This document shows, piece by piece, positions 1-9,808 of a stretch of DNA of 64,000 bases (positions are counted from its first letter, which is position 1; each line of letters opens with the position of its first letter). A program made the position numbers and the translations under genes. The DNA is from CAVVJA01 sp963779485 (lineage in GTDB: Bacteria; Actinomycetota; Actinomycetes; Mycobacteriales; Jatrophihabitantaceae), in assembly GCA_963779485.1 (NCBI GenBank), contig CAVZYJ010000004.1:1-64000 (forward strand), read 5' to 3'. The notes below the pieces were generated by a model. It worked only from the letters and a program-made list of their open reading frames with translations, ran no database searches and was not told the origin of the DNA.

Positions 1-549
1 GCGGATGCCGTGCCCGTTCCCGTCCCGACCGTGCCCTCGACGAGCTGCCGGCGCAAAGAGAGCACCCCATGCGACCGGGCGAAGGTGACGGCGTCGACAA
101 TCCGCGCCGACTCCGCGCGGATGGTCGCCGGATCACCGTCGGGCCGAACGGCGACCAGCCACTCGCCCTTCTTCACCTGAACCAGACGAACGTCCCGGTC
201 GTCCGGGAGATCGGCGTAGGAGAACCGCACGTTGACGTGGTTGAGCAGTCCCACGCGGAGGCGATACGCATCGACGGTGTTGTGCAGCTCTGGATGGTCA
301 CCTGGCTCCTCGACCACCTTGATGTCGGTGCTTCCGACCACGTCCGCCACTGCGTGACTCGTCGCGTCGCGAGCGGCTGACAAGTCCGCGGCTTGCCGGA
401 GCTCGGCGGACAGCCGCTGGTGTTGTCCCGTGGCCTGCTCGAGCAGCACGTCGGTGACGCGGGTCCCGGTCTTCGCGATGTCGACCAGCGTCCGTCCGAA
501 GCGTTGCTGCTGTAGCCGTGACATGTTCTCGAGCCGACGATTGGTCGGC
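1..549 (-). CDS. Last visible segment of the giant ESX-type protein (fourth reading frame, C-terminus off the window)
   Basis: This minus-strand frame is open without a stop from about position 549 to the window edge and continues the giant protein after a frame change near 545-555. The sequence is helical and charged (a heptad-like stretch rich in Gln, Leu and Arg), followed by a segment resembling a small alpha/beta domain. I do not recognise the domain. In this architecture the toxin module usually lies at the extreme C-terminus, so the effector domain is probably outside the window. The assignment to the upstream protein is an inference from frame continuity and the absence of any start site or intergenic gap. 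Confidence 0.55.
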
Positions 550-1597
550 CAGATAGTGAATCTCGTCCAGCGGAATGTGCATGCGCGAATCCAGACCGGC
601 GACGCCGGCGCCGACCCACGCCCGAGCGATCGCGGCTCCGGCCGAGGATTGTCCGGCGCCGGCCGCCACCTGGTCGATCGGGTACGCACCGAACAAGCTC
701 CGGGCTATGTCAGGGTAGGCGCGACGGACATGGTCGGCGAGGCTGATGTCCCGCGCATGAAGCAGCCGTTCCCGCTTGACGATGTCCTCGAGCGCCAGTT
801 CGAGCGCGGCGTGCAACGTGGGGCGAGCGGCGCCCTCGATCAGCGCTTGGGGCACCTGCAACACGACGGCGGTCGGCCGGTAGTCGACATGCACCTCGTC
901 GGACTTCGCGGTGAACTCGACCACCTCGACCGCCACGTGCGACACGCGGGACTTGTGCCAGGTGAACGTGACCTGAGCGTCGGTGTCAGAACGCCACGGA
1001 AGATGGCGACCGGAGCTTCGTTCCACAGTGACGTCCCGGACGCCGTCTATGCCGTGAGTCCGGATGGCCCGCTGCAGCGCGGGCAAGATATCGCTCCGGA
1101 ACCGCTCGCGGAACGCAGTCTGCGCTTGTTCGCCGAGTGGTTGCCATGGCTTGGGTGGATCCGATAGGTCGAGCGCCAGGTGACGAGCAAGATCGCTTTG
1201 TCCGGCGAGGCGGGCCATCTCTTCCACGTCATTCCAGGCCACATCCAGCCACGCCCGCTGCAGGTCCCGGTGAGTGCCGATCTCATCCAGTCCGGCGCTC
1301 AGGACCAGATCCTGGAGAGCCTCGATGGCGTCGATGCGACGAGCGGCCTGGAACCGGTTGTTGGTCACGACGTCGAAAAGGTTGGTGACGTGCGTCTTGA
1401 CCGAGGGCTTGAACGGGAAGTGGGCCGCCAACTCGACCACCGTCCACCCGCCGGACGAAGACACAATCGGCAGGTTCCGCAGCACGGCGTCGAACCGGCG
1501 ATTGAGGAAGTCGGGCGGCCGCTTCTCCTGCTCGGCGGCAATGCCTTCCATCGCGCGGCTGATTGCCTGACGCAGCCGGTACACACTGCTCGGGGGC
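546..1597 (-). CDS. Third segment of the giant ESX-type protein, frame-disrupted
   Basis: This frame carries coding sequence between two apparent indels. The upstream break lies in a run of five G (1592-1596 on the plus strand); the downstream break lies near 545-555. The segment is mostly alpha-helical, with no catalytic motif I can name. Past about 540 this frame turns into low-complexity Arg-rich sequence typical of out-of-frame reading, while another frame becomes sensible. A separate gene is possible but less likely: there is no ribosome binding site or start codon at the junction, and both flanking breaks fit single-base errors. Confidence 0.5.
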
Positions 1598-3095
1598 TCG
1601 CATGTCGCCCATGGCCTCGTCGACGGTCAGCACGTAGTGGGAGCGCAAGCGGGTCACTCTGAACCCGACGAGCTCACCGTGGGTTGGCCTACCCGACTTG
1701 ATTTGGAAGGTGACGCCCGCGCGCCCCTCGGCTCTCCAGTCCTTCGCGCTCAGCCGGAACATGTCGCGATCGGGAAGTCGGACCGCCGAGACGTCGGCCG
1801 TCCCTCGGCCGACGCCAAGCTTCCACGTCGTCGACTCGTGCAGCGCCTTGCGGATCGTCGCCACCGCGGGGTCGGCGGCATGCTCGATCGTGCGCAGGCC
1901 GTCGAGCTGCGCTGCCGCGTCGCGGGACAGCAATGGATCGATGAGCTGCCGCCGCGCCGTGGCGCCGAACATGCCTTCGCGTAGCCCGTGTTCCTCGATC
2001 CAGCGCTGTACCGCCTTGTTCAGGTGGTCCCGCTCGACATCCGTCGCTCCCGGAAGTCGGTCGAGCAGTGTTCGCAGGTGGGTCACCTCGAACGTGTCCC
2101 GTCCCCACAGCTTCTTCGGCACGACCGGATCTCGCACTAGAGAGCCGGCACGGGCCGGGCGGTCGTTAAGCCGCGCCGCCCTCTCGGCTCCGGGTAGCCG
2201 GTGCCGCGCCTCGGCTAGCCGATGCCGCACCTCGGCCCGGTGGAATGCGCGCGTGATCATCCGGTCGAGCTCGTCCGAGCCGAGCCGATCGACCGCCCGG
2301 TGATCGAGTTCGATGCGGTAGCCCTCGTCGGTCACCACGAGTCGGGCGCGGTCGACCAGGTAGCGCTCGGGAACAGCATCGGTGAACGTGAGTTCGACCC
2401 GCGACGTGTGCGAACCGGAGGTCATCCGCACGGTCGCATCGTCGAGGACCTCGATTTTGCGACCGCCGGGGTTGCCGATGCGATCGAGTGCATCGGCAAC
2501 ACGGGTTACGGCCTGCTCCACCCGGACACGGGCGCGGGCGTCGAGGCCGCCGGAGTCGCGTGGGACGCGCGTCGTCAGATCGGTGACATCGAGCCGATGG
2601 GTGCCGAGCGACCTCGACCAGACATGACCATCTTCGGCGATGCCGACGCGGTGGTACTCGACGGTGAGCTCGCCCCGCTCAATCGCCCACCGGAGCGGGT
2701 CGGCCACCTCGGGCTGCTCCGCGATCGCGCCGTACAGCCGCTGATCATGGAGGAGCAGATCGCGTAGGTACTCCGGCGTGCCGCGCTGGGTGATCGTGTG
2801 ATCGGGCAGCGTGTACCGGGTGCCGGCGACACGAGCCGGCTCGATTACGACCAGCCGGTCGTTCGCATGGTCGTATGCGATGACGGGCAGCCGGTCGCGC
2901 CAGCCTCCGGCGATGACCGCGTCCGTCTCGATGCCGGTCTCGGCCAGCAACTTCTTGGCCGCGTCGACGGTTACCTCGTGTTCGGCCGCGGACACCGCGT
3001 CGCGCCGAGTCTCGTGATACTCGGTGACTGCGCGGACCAGGTCGTCGACCCGCGCGGTGCGCTCGGCGGCGCCGAACGGATCGCGGAGGTTCTAC
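1590..3095 (-). CDS. Second segment of the giant ESX-type protein, frame-disrupted
   Basis: The frame takes over from the long upstream reading frame near 3085-3095 and runs well-formed to about 1600. It encodes alpha/beta and helical sequence with several Arg/Asp-rich stretches and no motif I can assign. Near 1600 the sense sequence shifts frame at a G5 homopolymer. An open stretch with a possible start at 2995 exists, but sensible protein sequence continues upstream of it, so it is more likely an internal part of the giant protein than a new gene. Confidence 0.5.
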
Positions 3096-6000
3096 TTAAG
3101 GTCGATCTAGCGCGGTCGTCGTGCAGCGCTTCGAGTCGGTCGGGCACGCCGAGCTCGTCGAGCAACGGTTGGACGACATCACGCGCGTACGCCGCTCGGT
3201 CAGCGGCGGCCCGCGCCGCGTCCCCTAGCATCGCCGGAGACGCCATGCTGGTGTGGTCGACCTGAGCGCCGGGCGTCGCGCGGTGGCTGACGGGCAGGTC
3301 GTCGAGTGGGTCGTGGACGCGATCGCCGCTACTGATGTCGCGGAGATGGAGCGTGCGCTCGTCGCGGAACGTATCGGGCTGATCGAAGTCGTGGTGCAGC
3401 AAGCGAGCGCTGTCGTCCCGATAGAAGTGCGGCGGGTCGCGGTCGAGGTAGAGGTGGCCGTTCTCGCCCCGGTAGCTGTCCGGCTCGTCCAGCTCGCGAT
3501 GCCAGCGACCGTCGCCACGTAGATGGAGCCGCTGGCCGCCGGGCAGGTCCTTCGAGGCCGGCGGTTCCGTCGGCTGTCCCGACCGGAGTCGAAGGGCCGG
3601 CTCATCGACGGCGAGTCGGGGCAGCTTCTCCGTCGGGTAACCCAGATTCTTCAGGTCCCGGTCGAGCCCCTCGATGTCACGCCGAAGCTCCGCTCGGCCG
3701 TCCCTCGACCGCGCCGTCTCGTACAGCCGCTCGAGGTAGCGTCGCTCGTTCACCCGCGCAGCGACGTGCGGGTCGTCCGCGGCGGTCTCTGCTGGCTTGC
3801 GGAAGAAGGCCAGGCGCCGCAGCCCCCGGCGGACGATGGTTTCCGGCGTCGTGCCGGTATGTTCTTGCCGGGCATGGGTGATCTCGTGCACCCAGGTCCG
3901 GGTGAACTGGTCGGAGGCCACCCGGTCGTTGACGGTGACCAGGTGCGGGCGCTCCTCCGTGCCGTCCCGCAAGCCGGCCTCCGCCACACTGCCCATGCCG
4001 TGCCCGACCGCCGGCCGGAAGAACTGCGTCCGGCCGTCGGCCAGCTCGACCCGGACCAGATCGTTCTCCCACCGCACGTCGCGCACCGAGCGATCGGCGA
4101 AGTCGCGCGGCACGATTCCCTCGGCCGCAGCGCCGAATCCTTCGGGCGTGACATCGGGCAGCGCGGGATCGCGCCCGTCGGGAACGAATCTGGTGTGATC
4201 GATGCGTCCCGCCCCGACGGTGATGCGGGACTCGTCGGCGCGCAGGTGCAGCTCGAAGGTCCGACCGCTTGACCCGTCGTACCAGCGCGTCTCCCGAAGC
4301 GGCGCGGCGTCCGCAGCGTGCAGGTCGTCGAGCGGCCGGTAGCCGCGCGCAGTGAGACTGTCGACGATCTGGTCGGCGGCGTGCTCGAACCGGTCGGGCG
4401 GCAGGTCGGCCACGTAGCGGATCGTGGGCGTCACGGCATCGACGCGTTCCGGGCCGGGCTCCCGAGAGATTTCCGAGGCCAGGCGGTCGCGGAACGCGTC
4501 GGGGTCTTCGAGCGCACCGATGCGCGCGCCGGGATGCTCACCCGCCAGTCCACCCGCGCGTTCGACCGCGATGTCGACCGCCGCGTGGATGGGCGGCTCG
4601 TCCCGTTGCGCTCGCAGCCACGCGCCGTCGGCGAATTCCGTGAAGCGGTCGGTGCGCGTGCCCTCGACGTCAGCGACCGACGGCCGGTCCAGCCGCGCCT
4701 CGATCTCCTTCACCCCGCGCCATTCGCCGATCCGCTCCATCGCCCGTCGGCCGATCCAGCTGTGGTCCGGAATGCGCTGGCCGTCCTCCCAGCCGGCCCG
4801 GACGAACGCCCAGGGGCTCGGATGGCCCGGCATACCGAACGGGTGCCGCCGAGCCTGCTCCAGCACGGCGTCAGCGGCACCGATCTGCCGTTCGAGTGAC
4901 GACGCCAGGCGCGCGGGGTCGGCGATCCCGTGTTTGTCGACGATCGCCTGCAGATCAACCGAGTGGTCACCGTCGAGCCAGCGCTGCACGACGGTGTGGT
5001 CCTCGACCGCTGCGGTGCGCTCCACTCGCAGCTGCTTGCCCAGTTCCGTGGACCAGTAGCCGGCGTCCGGATCCCAGGCCACGCCGGTGAGCGCGTGGAC
5101 GATCCGGCCGAGCCCCGTGGCCCGCAGCTCGATCCGCACCGGCCCCGACTCGGCGTACCACTGCTCGAGGTGCTGGTGGAAGTCGCGCATGAACCCGTGG
5201 CCGCGGACATCGGGTGCCAGGTGAATGTTTACGATCTTGGCGGACAGGCCTCGCGCGTCGCGCTCTAGCGAGTACGTCGCATGTCCGACGTAACCCCGTT
5301 CGGGATGCACGATCTCGACGCGTATGTCGATCGAGTCCCGGTACACGCTGATCGGGTCGGTCCGCTCGCTGAGCCGAACGCGCAGGCCGCCGAAGTCCTG
5401 ATCCGGCGCGAACACCCGCCGGAGCTGGTGGGTGATCACGTCGGCCCGCTCGGCCACCTCCGCCTCGGTCCGCGGAATGAGATCGCGCAACGGGAGCGGT
5501 TCGCGCGGCTGGACGAAGACCTGGCCGGAGGTCGACGGATCGCGGTTCTCCGGGCCGGGCGACCCGTCCGCGGGGTGGCGAGCATCGTCGACGCCTGCAC
5601 CTGGATCCGCCTGTCCGTCGGTAAGTCTCGGGCCGTCGCCGTGGATATCGAGGCCCTGGGCCGCGGAGACGGACTCGTCCGGCGCCGATCGCGGCCACGA
5701 GACGTCAAGATCCTCGCCGCGGCGCCGAACTTCCCTGGCGTCCCAGTCATGCCGGAGGTTGGCGTAGGTGTGCGCCTCCAGGAAGGACGCATCGGGACGC
5801 GCCTGCAGGTAGCTGGCTTCGGTGAGTTCGTGCTCCAGGAGCACGAGGTCGGAGTCTTCGAAGCGGCCCTCCCGCAACCGGATCCACGCTTCGGCGATGT
5901 CTGGGCTGGCCGAGAAAAGGCGGTGCTCGGAGCCGGACTTGTCGTAGCCGAGGGAGTGCTCCTCGACCATCACGTGTCGCTTGACCTGTTCGATCTCCTC

Positions 6001-8811
6001 GGCCGAGAATCCGATCCGGCCGTCCGCCCGCGCCACGCTCTGGAGATGGTCTGCGATGTCGGCTATATCTCGATCGTCGGCGCGGAACCGGTTGTAGGCC
6101 TCCTCAGCCCACCGGTGCGCGTCAGCGTTGTCCTCCGGCCGCATCGATATGCCTGTGAAGGCGGCGACATCGTGGCTGGAGGGAGTGGGGCGCGCGTCCG
6201 CGTTGCCCTGGTCGTGCGTCGTGGCGGGCCGATCCGCATGGCCGGTTAGTTCTGCACTCCGTCCTGTTCTGGCCAGGTCCCCTTCTGCCCCAGCAGCAGC
6301 GAGATCCTCCGCGCCGTCGCGGCGAAGTGATAGTCCTCGCGACCGTCCGTCGGCCAGGCCCGCATGGTCGTCAGGTCGATCACCAGCCGCCGCTCGGTCT
6401 GCGTCGGACGGTCCCCGAACTCGTACTCCAGCTCCGTCTCGTCCCGCCGAATCAGCCGGAAGAATACGCTGATTGCCATCGCTCGCACTCCTGTCGCCAG
6501 CATCGGCCGCTGGCCGAGCACTGTTATCTCGAGCGGATCCGGCGTCCACCTTCCCGGCGGTGTCCACCCGTTGCGCCTCTTGGTCGGCCAGCCGCTGGGT
6601 GTCTGACGCACGATCGTGCAGCGGCGCCCGTTCGAGGGTGCCGCCCGGACCAGGGCGATCAGCACCGCCCATGTCGGAAGCAATCCGCTCCTGCAACCGA
6701 GCCGACTCCGGCATGCTCGGCGCGCGCACCGAGTCAGGCCCGCGGCCGACGCCGGCCGTGTCGAACGGACGCGGTTCCGCCGGCGTCGTGCGGACCGCGT
6801 CGGGAAGCCTGGCCTCGACCGGCACGGCGCGCACCGGTTGCGCGGCAAGCTCGGCGGGTTCCACCGACGAGTGATAGGTGGACTGGCCCGGGGCCGCGTC
6901 GCGCGTGGTCGGATCGGTCGGCGCACGGTGATCCGGTGTCGCGGCCGGGTCGGTCGCGGACGGACCGGAGTCGGACGCGCGGTGATTGGTAACCCCATTG
7001 GGAGAGGGCGCGGTATCCGCGGCGTGCGACGTCCGGTCCGGCGGAACGGTGAGGTCGGCACGCGGACTGCCGCCGGCGTGACTGGAGACATCGACGGGAG
7101 CAGCGTGACCGTTCGGCCCAGAGCCAGGCGGGGTGTCGGCGTTGCCCTCGGACGGGACATCTCGTCGGGTGCCGGGGTCGGCCGTCGCGGTCGATCCGCT
7201 GCCGTCGCGCGAGGCGGCGGGGGCCGTCGCCGCCACCCCGCCGTCACGTGCGCCCGCTGGAACATCGCTCGGCGTCCCGATGTCCGTGGTGCCGTGTGCG
7301 CCGATGTCGAGACCAGCCGGCGCGGAGTCGGGCAACGTCACGGCCCGGCGGATGGCACCCTGGGCCTCGTCGTCGAAGCCGGCGATGGCCTGCTCGAGGA
7401 CCGGTCGGGGATCGTCCCGCACGAGGGCGAGGTGCCGGTCGAGTTCGCCGCGCAGGTGGTTGGCGCCGCCCATGGCCCCGTAGCTGGCCGCCTTGGCCAG
7501 GTTGCCCTTCTCCTGACTCCACCACTCGTTCCAGCTGGTCTTGTCCTCCGGGGACATGCCGAACAGGCTGTGTTCGGCCAAGTAGTTGTTCAGCGGGTGG
7601 GTCGCTGCGTCGACGGCCAGGGTGCCGCCGACCATGGCGCTCACTTCGGCGGCCATGCCCGCGCGACCCAACGTGAGCGGGGTGCCGACGACGCCGGTCA
7701 GGAAGCCGGTGGCGGTGTGCAGCGCGAGTTCGCTCAGGTCGAAGCCCGACCGGTGGCCGGTGGTGACCTGCCAGGCCTGGACGCCGCCTTCGGTGCCGAA
7801 TGTGAACAGGGCGAACTGTTCGCCGCGTCGGAGCGCGGCGCTGCCCAGCTCGCCAGCTACGTCTTTGAACCCAGCGTCGGCAAACTTCTTCAGGGCCGCT
7901 TCCTCCGCAGCCTTGGCGGCGACGGCGGTCTCACGGCGGGCGACCGTCTTGGCCAGGTTCTTGGCCACCTGCTGGTCGACGAGTTTCTTGACCAAAGCCT
8001 TGCGGGCGACCTTCCCGCCGGCTTGCTCCGCGGCCCGGGTGGCGGCCATCCGGCCGGCCATCGAGCGGAACGGTGTGGCCAACACCTGGCCGATCCCCTT
8101 CGTGCCGACCTGTTCCGCGACCTGCGCCGCTGCCTCTTCCGCTGCCTTCTTCGCCGCTTGTTCGGCCGCCATCTCGGCCGCCTTCTTCGCGGCCCGCTCG
8201 GCGACGCCCTCCGCGGCCTTCTCGGCGGCCTTCTTCAGGGTCGCCGGGAGCACGGCCTCGACGCCCTCCTTGGCCAGCTGAGCGAGCAGCTTCTCTCCCG
8301 CGCTCTTGATAGCCGCGCCGCAGGCGGCGATCGCCGGGCCCGCACCGACCGCGGCGATGCCGAACGTGGCGATCGCCGCCATGATCAGCGTGTAGATCGT
8401 CCAGGCCAGCATGACCAGATCCATGGCGGCCATGAACTTCATCGTTTCGATGTTCTGCGCGTTCTGCTGAACCATCTCCTGCATGGAACCGGCAGCCTTG
8501 ATCGACGAGCCGACCTCGTCCATGTGCTGCTGCATGCTCTGGAAGAATTGTTCGGCGCCGATGCTGCCCGACCAGTTCTCAGCGATCGCGGTGAAGCTCG
8601 GGCTGATCCGCTCCAGGTGGTCGCTCAGCTGCTGGGCGAGCTTGCCGTACTCGTCGGCCAGGTCGTACAGCCGGAGCTCTTTGGCCTCCGGGATGTCCAC
8701 GAAGAACTCGAGCACGTGGCCGACGACGCCAGGACACCACTCTTCGAACTCCCGGAACATCCCGAGGATCCCGTCGAGGACGGTGCTCTGAACGGCATCG
8801 GCCGCGCCCAC
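2971..8811 (-). CDS. Giant ESX-associated WXG100-like polymorphic-toxin-type protein
   Basis: This is the N-terminal 1,900 or so residues of a multi-domain protein; sense coding changes frame near 3090. Residues 1-120 resemble the WXG100-like/CpnT-type N-terminal domain used for type VII (ESX) secretion. A hydrophobic stretch at about 130-175 and an Ala/Lys/Glu-rich coiled region at about 190-260 follow. Residues about 480-850 are a disordered Pro/Ala/Asp/Ser linker. Further on there is an HELTE motif near 990, a GNAT-like fold at about 1180-1240, an HExxH metalloprotease-type motif (HEITH) near 1640, and short PDxYRD-type repeats at about 1758-1825. The family is known in actinomycetes as a carrier of variable C-terminal toxins; the target is unknown. 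The two small genes directly upstream fit the usual ESX toxin locus. Confidence 0.75.
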   Translation of the reverse strand: MGAADAVQSTVLDGILGMFREFEEWCPGVVGHVLEFFVDIPEAKELRLYDLADEYGKLAQQLSDHLERISPSFTAIAENWSGSIGAEQFFQSMQQHMDEVGSSIKAAGSMQEMVQQNAQNIETMKFMAAMDLVMLAWTIYTLIMAAIATFGIAAVGAGPAIAACGAAIKSAGEKLLAQLAKEGVEAVLPATLKKAAEKAAEGVAERAAKKAAEMAAEQAAKKAAEEAAAQVAEQVGTKGIGQVLATPFRSMAGRMAATRAAEQAGGKVARKALVKKLVDQQVAKNLAKTVARRETAVAAKAAEEAALKKFADAGFKDVAGELGSAALRRGEQFALFTFGTEGGVQAWQVTTGHRSGFDLSELALHTATGFLTGVVGTPLTLGRAGMAAEVSAMVGGTLAVDAATHPLNNYLAEHSLFGMSPEDKTSWNEWWSQEKGNLAKAASYGAMGGANHLRGELDRHLALVRDDPRPVLEQAIAGFDDEAQGAIRRAVTLPDSAPAGLDIGAHGTTDIGTPSDVPAGARDGGVAATAPAASRDGSGSTATADPGTRRDVPSEGNADTPPGSGPNGHAAPVDVSSHAGGSPRADLTVPPDRTSHAADTAPSPNGVTNHRASDSGPSATDPAATPDHRAPTDPTTRDAAPGQSTYHSSVEPAELAAQPVRAVPVEARLPDAVRTTPAEPRPFDTAGVGRGPDSVRAPSMPESARLQERIASDMGGADRPGPGGTLERAPLHDRASDTQRLADQEAQRVDTAGKVDAGSARDNSARPAADAGDRSASDGNQRILPADSAGRDGAGVRVRGPSDADRAAAGDRPDDHAGLADGRSRGLSLRRDGAEDLAAAGAEGDLARTGRSAELTGHADRPATTHDQGNADARPTPSSHDVAAFTGISMRPEDNADAHRWAEEAYNRFRADDRDIADIADHLQSVARADGRIGFSAEEIEQVKRHVMVEEHSLGYDKSGSEHRLFSASPDIAEAWIRLREGRFEDSDLVLLEHELTEASYLQARPDASFLEAHTYANLRHDWDAREVRRRGEDLDVSWPRSAPDESVSAAQGLDIHGDGPRLTDGQADPGAGVDDARHPADGSPGPENRDPSTSGQVFVQPREPLPLRDLIPRTEAEVAERADVITHQLRRVFAPDQDFGGLRVRLSERTDPISVYRDSIDIRVEIVHPERGYVGHATYSLERDARGLSAKIVNIHLAPDVRGHGFMRDFHQHLEQWYAESGPVRIELRATGLGRIVHALTGVAWDPDAGYWSTELGKQLRVERTAAVEDHTVVQRWLDGDHSVDLQAIVDKHGIADPARLASSLERQIGAADAVLEQARRHPFGMPGHPSPWAFVRAGWEDGQRIPDHSWIGRRAMERIGEWRGVKEIEARLDRPSVADVEGTRTDRFTEFADGAWLRAQRDEPPIHAAVDIAVERAGGLAGEHPGARIGALEDPDAFRDRLASEISREPGPERVDAVTPTIRYVADLPPDRFEHAADQIVDSLTARGYRPLDDLHAADAAPLRETRWYDGSSGRTFELHLRADESRITVGAGRIDHTRFVPDGRDPALPDVTPEGFGAAAEGIVPRDFADRSVRDVRWENDLVRVELADGRTQFFRPAVGHGMGSVAEAGLRDGTEERPHLVTVNDRVASDQFTRTWVHEITHARQEHTGTTPETIVRRGLRRLAFFRKPAETAADDPHVAARVNERRYLERLYETARSRDGRAELRRDIEGLDRDLKNLGYPTEKLPRLAVDEPALRLRSGQPTEPPASKDLPGGQRLHLRGDGRWHRELDEPDSYRGENGHLYLDRDPPHFYRDDSARLLHHDFDQPDTFRDERTLHLRDISSGDRVHDPLDDLPVSHRATPGAQVDHTSMASPAMLGDAARAAADRAAYARDVVQPLLDELGVPDRLEALHDDRARSTLSRTSAIRSAPPSAPRGSTTWSAQSPSITRLGATRCPRPNTR
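3338..3537 (-). repeat. Tandem short protein repeats (DxPDxYRxxxGxLH type) inside the giant protein
   Basis: Three to four imperfect units of about 17-22 residues occur in a row, each with a D-x-P-[DH]-x-[YF]-R-[DG] core followed by a short [LR]-[HL]-x-[HL] strand. They lie about 1,760-1,825 residues into the protein, downstream of the HEITH motif. The pattern resembles beta-hairpin or spacer repeats of secreted polymorphic toxins. The function is unknown. Confidence 0.6.
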
Positions 8812-8855
8812 GCCGACACCCTCCCGCTACGCCGACCGACCAGCAACCACTGCGA

Positions 8856-9209
8856 TCAAGCAGGTCGCACGCTGTTGATGCCGGAGGCGTTCGAGTCGTC
8901 GGTGGCGCTGTAGTCCAGGACGGCCTGCGTGGTCGCGTCGCCGATCTTCGTCGCCTCCTCGCCCACCGTGGTGGCGCTCTTCTTCACCGATTCGTTCGCC
9001 TGCTCGCCACCGTCGGACGACTCGTAGCTGTGCACGAACTGCGCCCCGTACTTGTCACTGCCCCAGGGCGTCTCGGCCTCGATCGACCCGATTGCGTTTA
9101 CCACCGCTTCGGCCCCACTCTGCAGCGTTTCCCCGTCCGCGCTGATGCGAACCGCATTGGCCTGGACGATCTCCGGGTTCTTCATCTCGACAAAGTCATT
9201 GATGCCCAT
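8856..9209 (-). CDS. WXG100-like ESX secretion-associated small protein
   Basis: This protein of 117 residues is largely alpha-helical and begins MGINDFVEMKNPEI. A helix-turn-helix of WXG100 size, with a PWGSDKYG segment in the position of the WxG turn, is visible around residues 47-56. Proteins of this kind are secreted or act as chaperone-like partners for ESX substrates. The start overlaps the stop of the upstream YbaB-like gene by 14 nt, and the stop lies 44 nt before the giant protein gene, so the three form an operon. No enzymatic motif is present. The family call rests on size, predicted helicity and context. Confidence 0.7.
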   Translation of the reverse strand: MGINDFVEMKNPEIVQANAVRISADGETLQSGAEAVVNAIGSIEAETPWGSDKYGAQFVHSYESSDGGEQANESVKKSATTVGEEATKIGDATTQAVLDYSATDDSNASGINSVRPA

Positions 9210-9675
9210 CGTCGATCTCCTTCATCAGGTCGGCGTCAGGTGTACGGAGCAGTTTGTCGACGTCCAACGAGCCCATCGACTGCAGACGAACGTCGGCCGG
9301 CACGCGCTCGGTGATGATCTCCTGCGTCCTCGCCATCGCGTCTTCGGTCGCGCGTCGCACCGTCGTGACGATTTTGGCGGCGAGCTCCACCGAGTTGGGC
9401 GTCCTATAGACGCGAGGATTGATCTCCAGCTCGACGAGGTGACCGCGGGGGCCGACGACGGCCTTGACCAGCCGATCGTCCGACCAGGCCGTGCCGCTCA
9501 CCGCGAGCACCTTGCGCTGGGTGTCCTCGGCGTGCCGCATGGCGTTGCGGAGGTCGCCGACCATGCCTTCCAGAGCGCTCCAGTCGGGACGCTGAGAACT
9601 CGATGGCTCCATGGCCGGCACCTCCCCTTCGACCAGGTCGGCGAGGCCCACGAAACGGGCCAAACCGTCGTTCAT
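9196..9675 (-). CDS. YbaB/EbfC-family nucleoid-associated-type protein in ESX toxin locus
   Basis: The segment from about residue 22 on (MEPSSSQRPDW) to residue 125 has the YbaB/EbfC layout: an N-terminal helix, a central three-strand sheet with the V-x-G-x-x-G-x-L-V-x-L-x-I-x-P signature, and a long C-terminal helix. Classical YbaB proteins are dimeric DNA-binding proteins. In actinomycetes paralogues are frequently encoded just before WXG100 genes and giant toxins, as here. An internal ATG at residue 22 is an alternative start, because the first 21 residues are not part of the fold. The role in this locus (regulation or secretion) is not established. Confidence 0.75.
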   Translation of the reverse strand: MNDGLARFVGLADLVEGEVPAMEPSSSQRPDWSALEGMVGDLRNAMRHAEDTQRKVLAVSGTAWSDDRLVKAVVGPRGHLVELEINPRVYRTPNSVELAAKIVTTVRRATEDAMARTQEIITERVPADVRLQSMGSLDVDKLLRTPDADLMKEIDDGHQ

Positions 9676-9808
9676 CGCAAACGCTGACGGTACCGCACGC
9701 GATTCGGCCCGCGGCGTTCAGCCGCCCGCCCGGCTGCCGCACGGGTGTCGCTGATTCATCCGACAATCATGGAGGTCGAGTTCGACACCCGGCTGCATAC
9801 CGAGAGCG

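Noticed and set aside
6616..8913. Long plus-strand open frame of about 765 codons opposite the giant protein
   Set aside because: It is the antisense of a real high-GC coding region with low-complexity Arg/Gly/Ala content and no domain or start signal.
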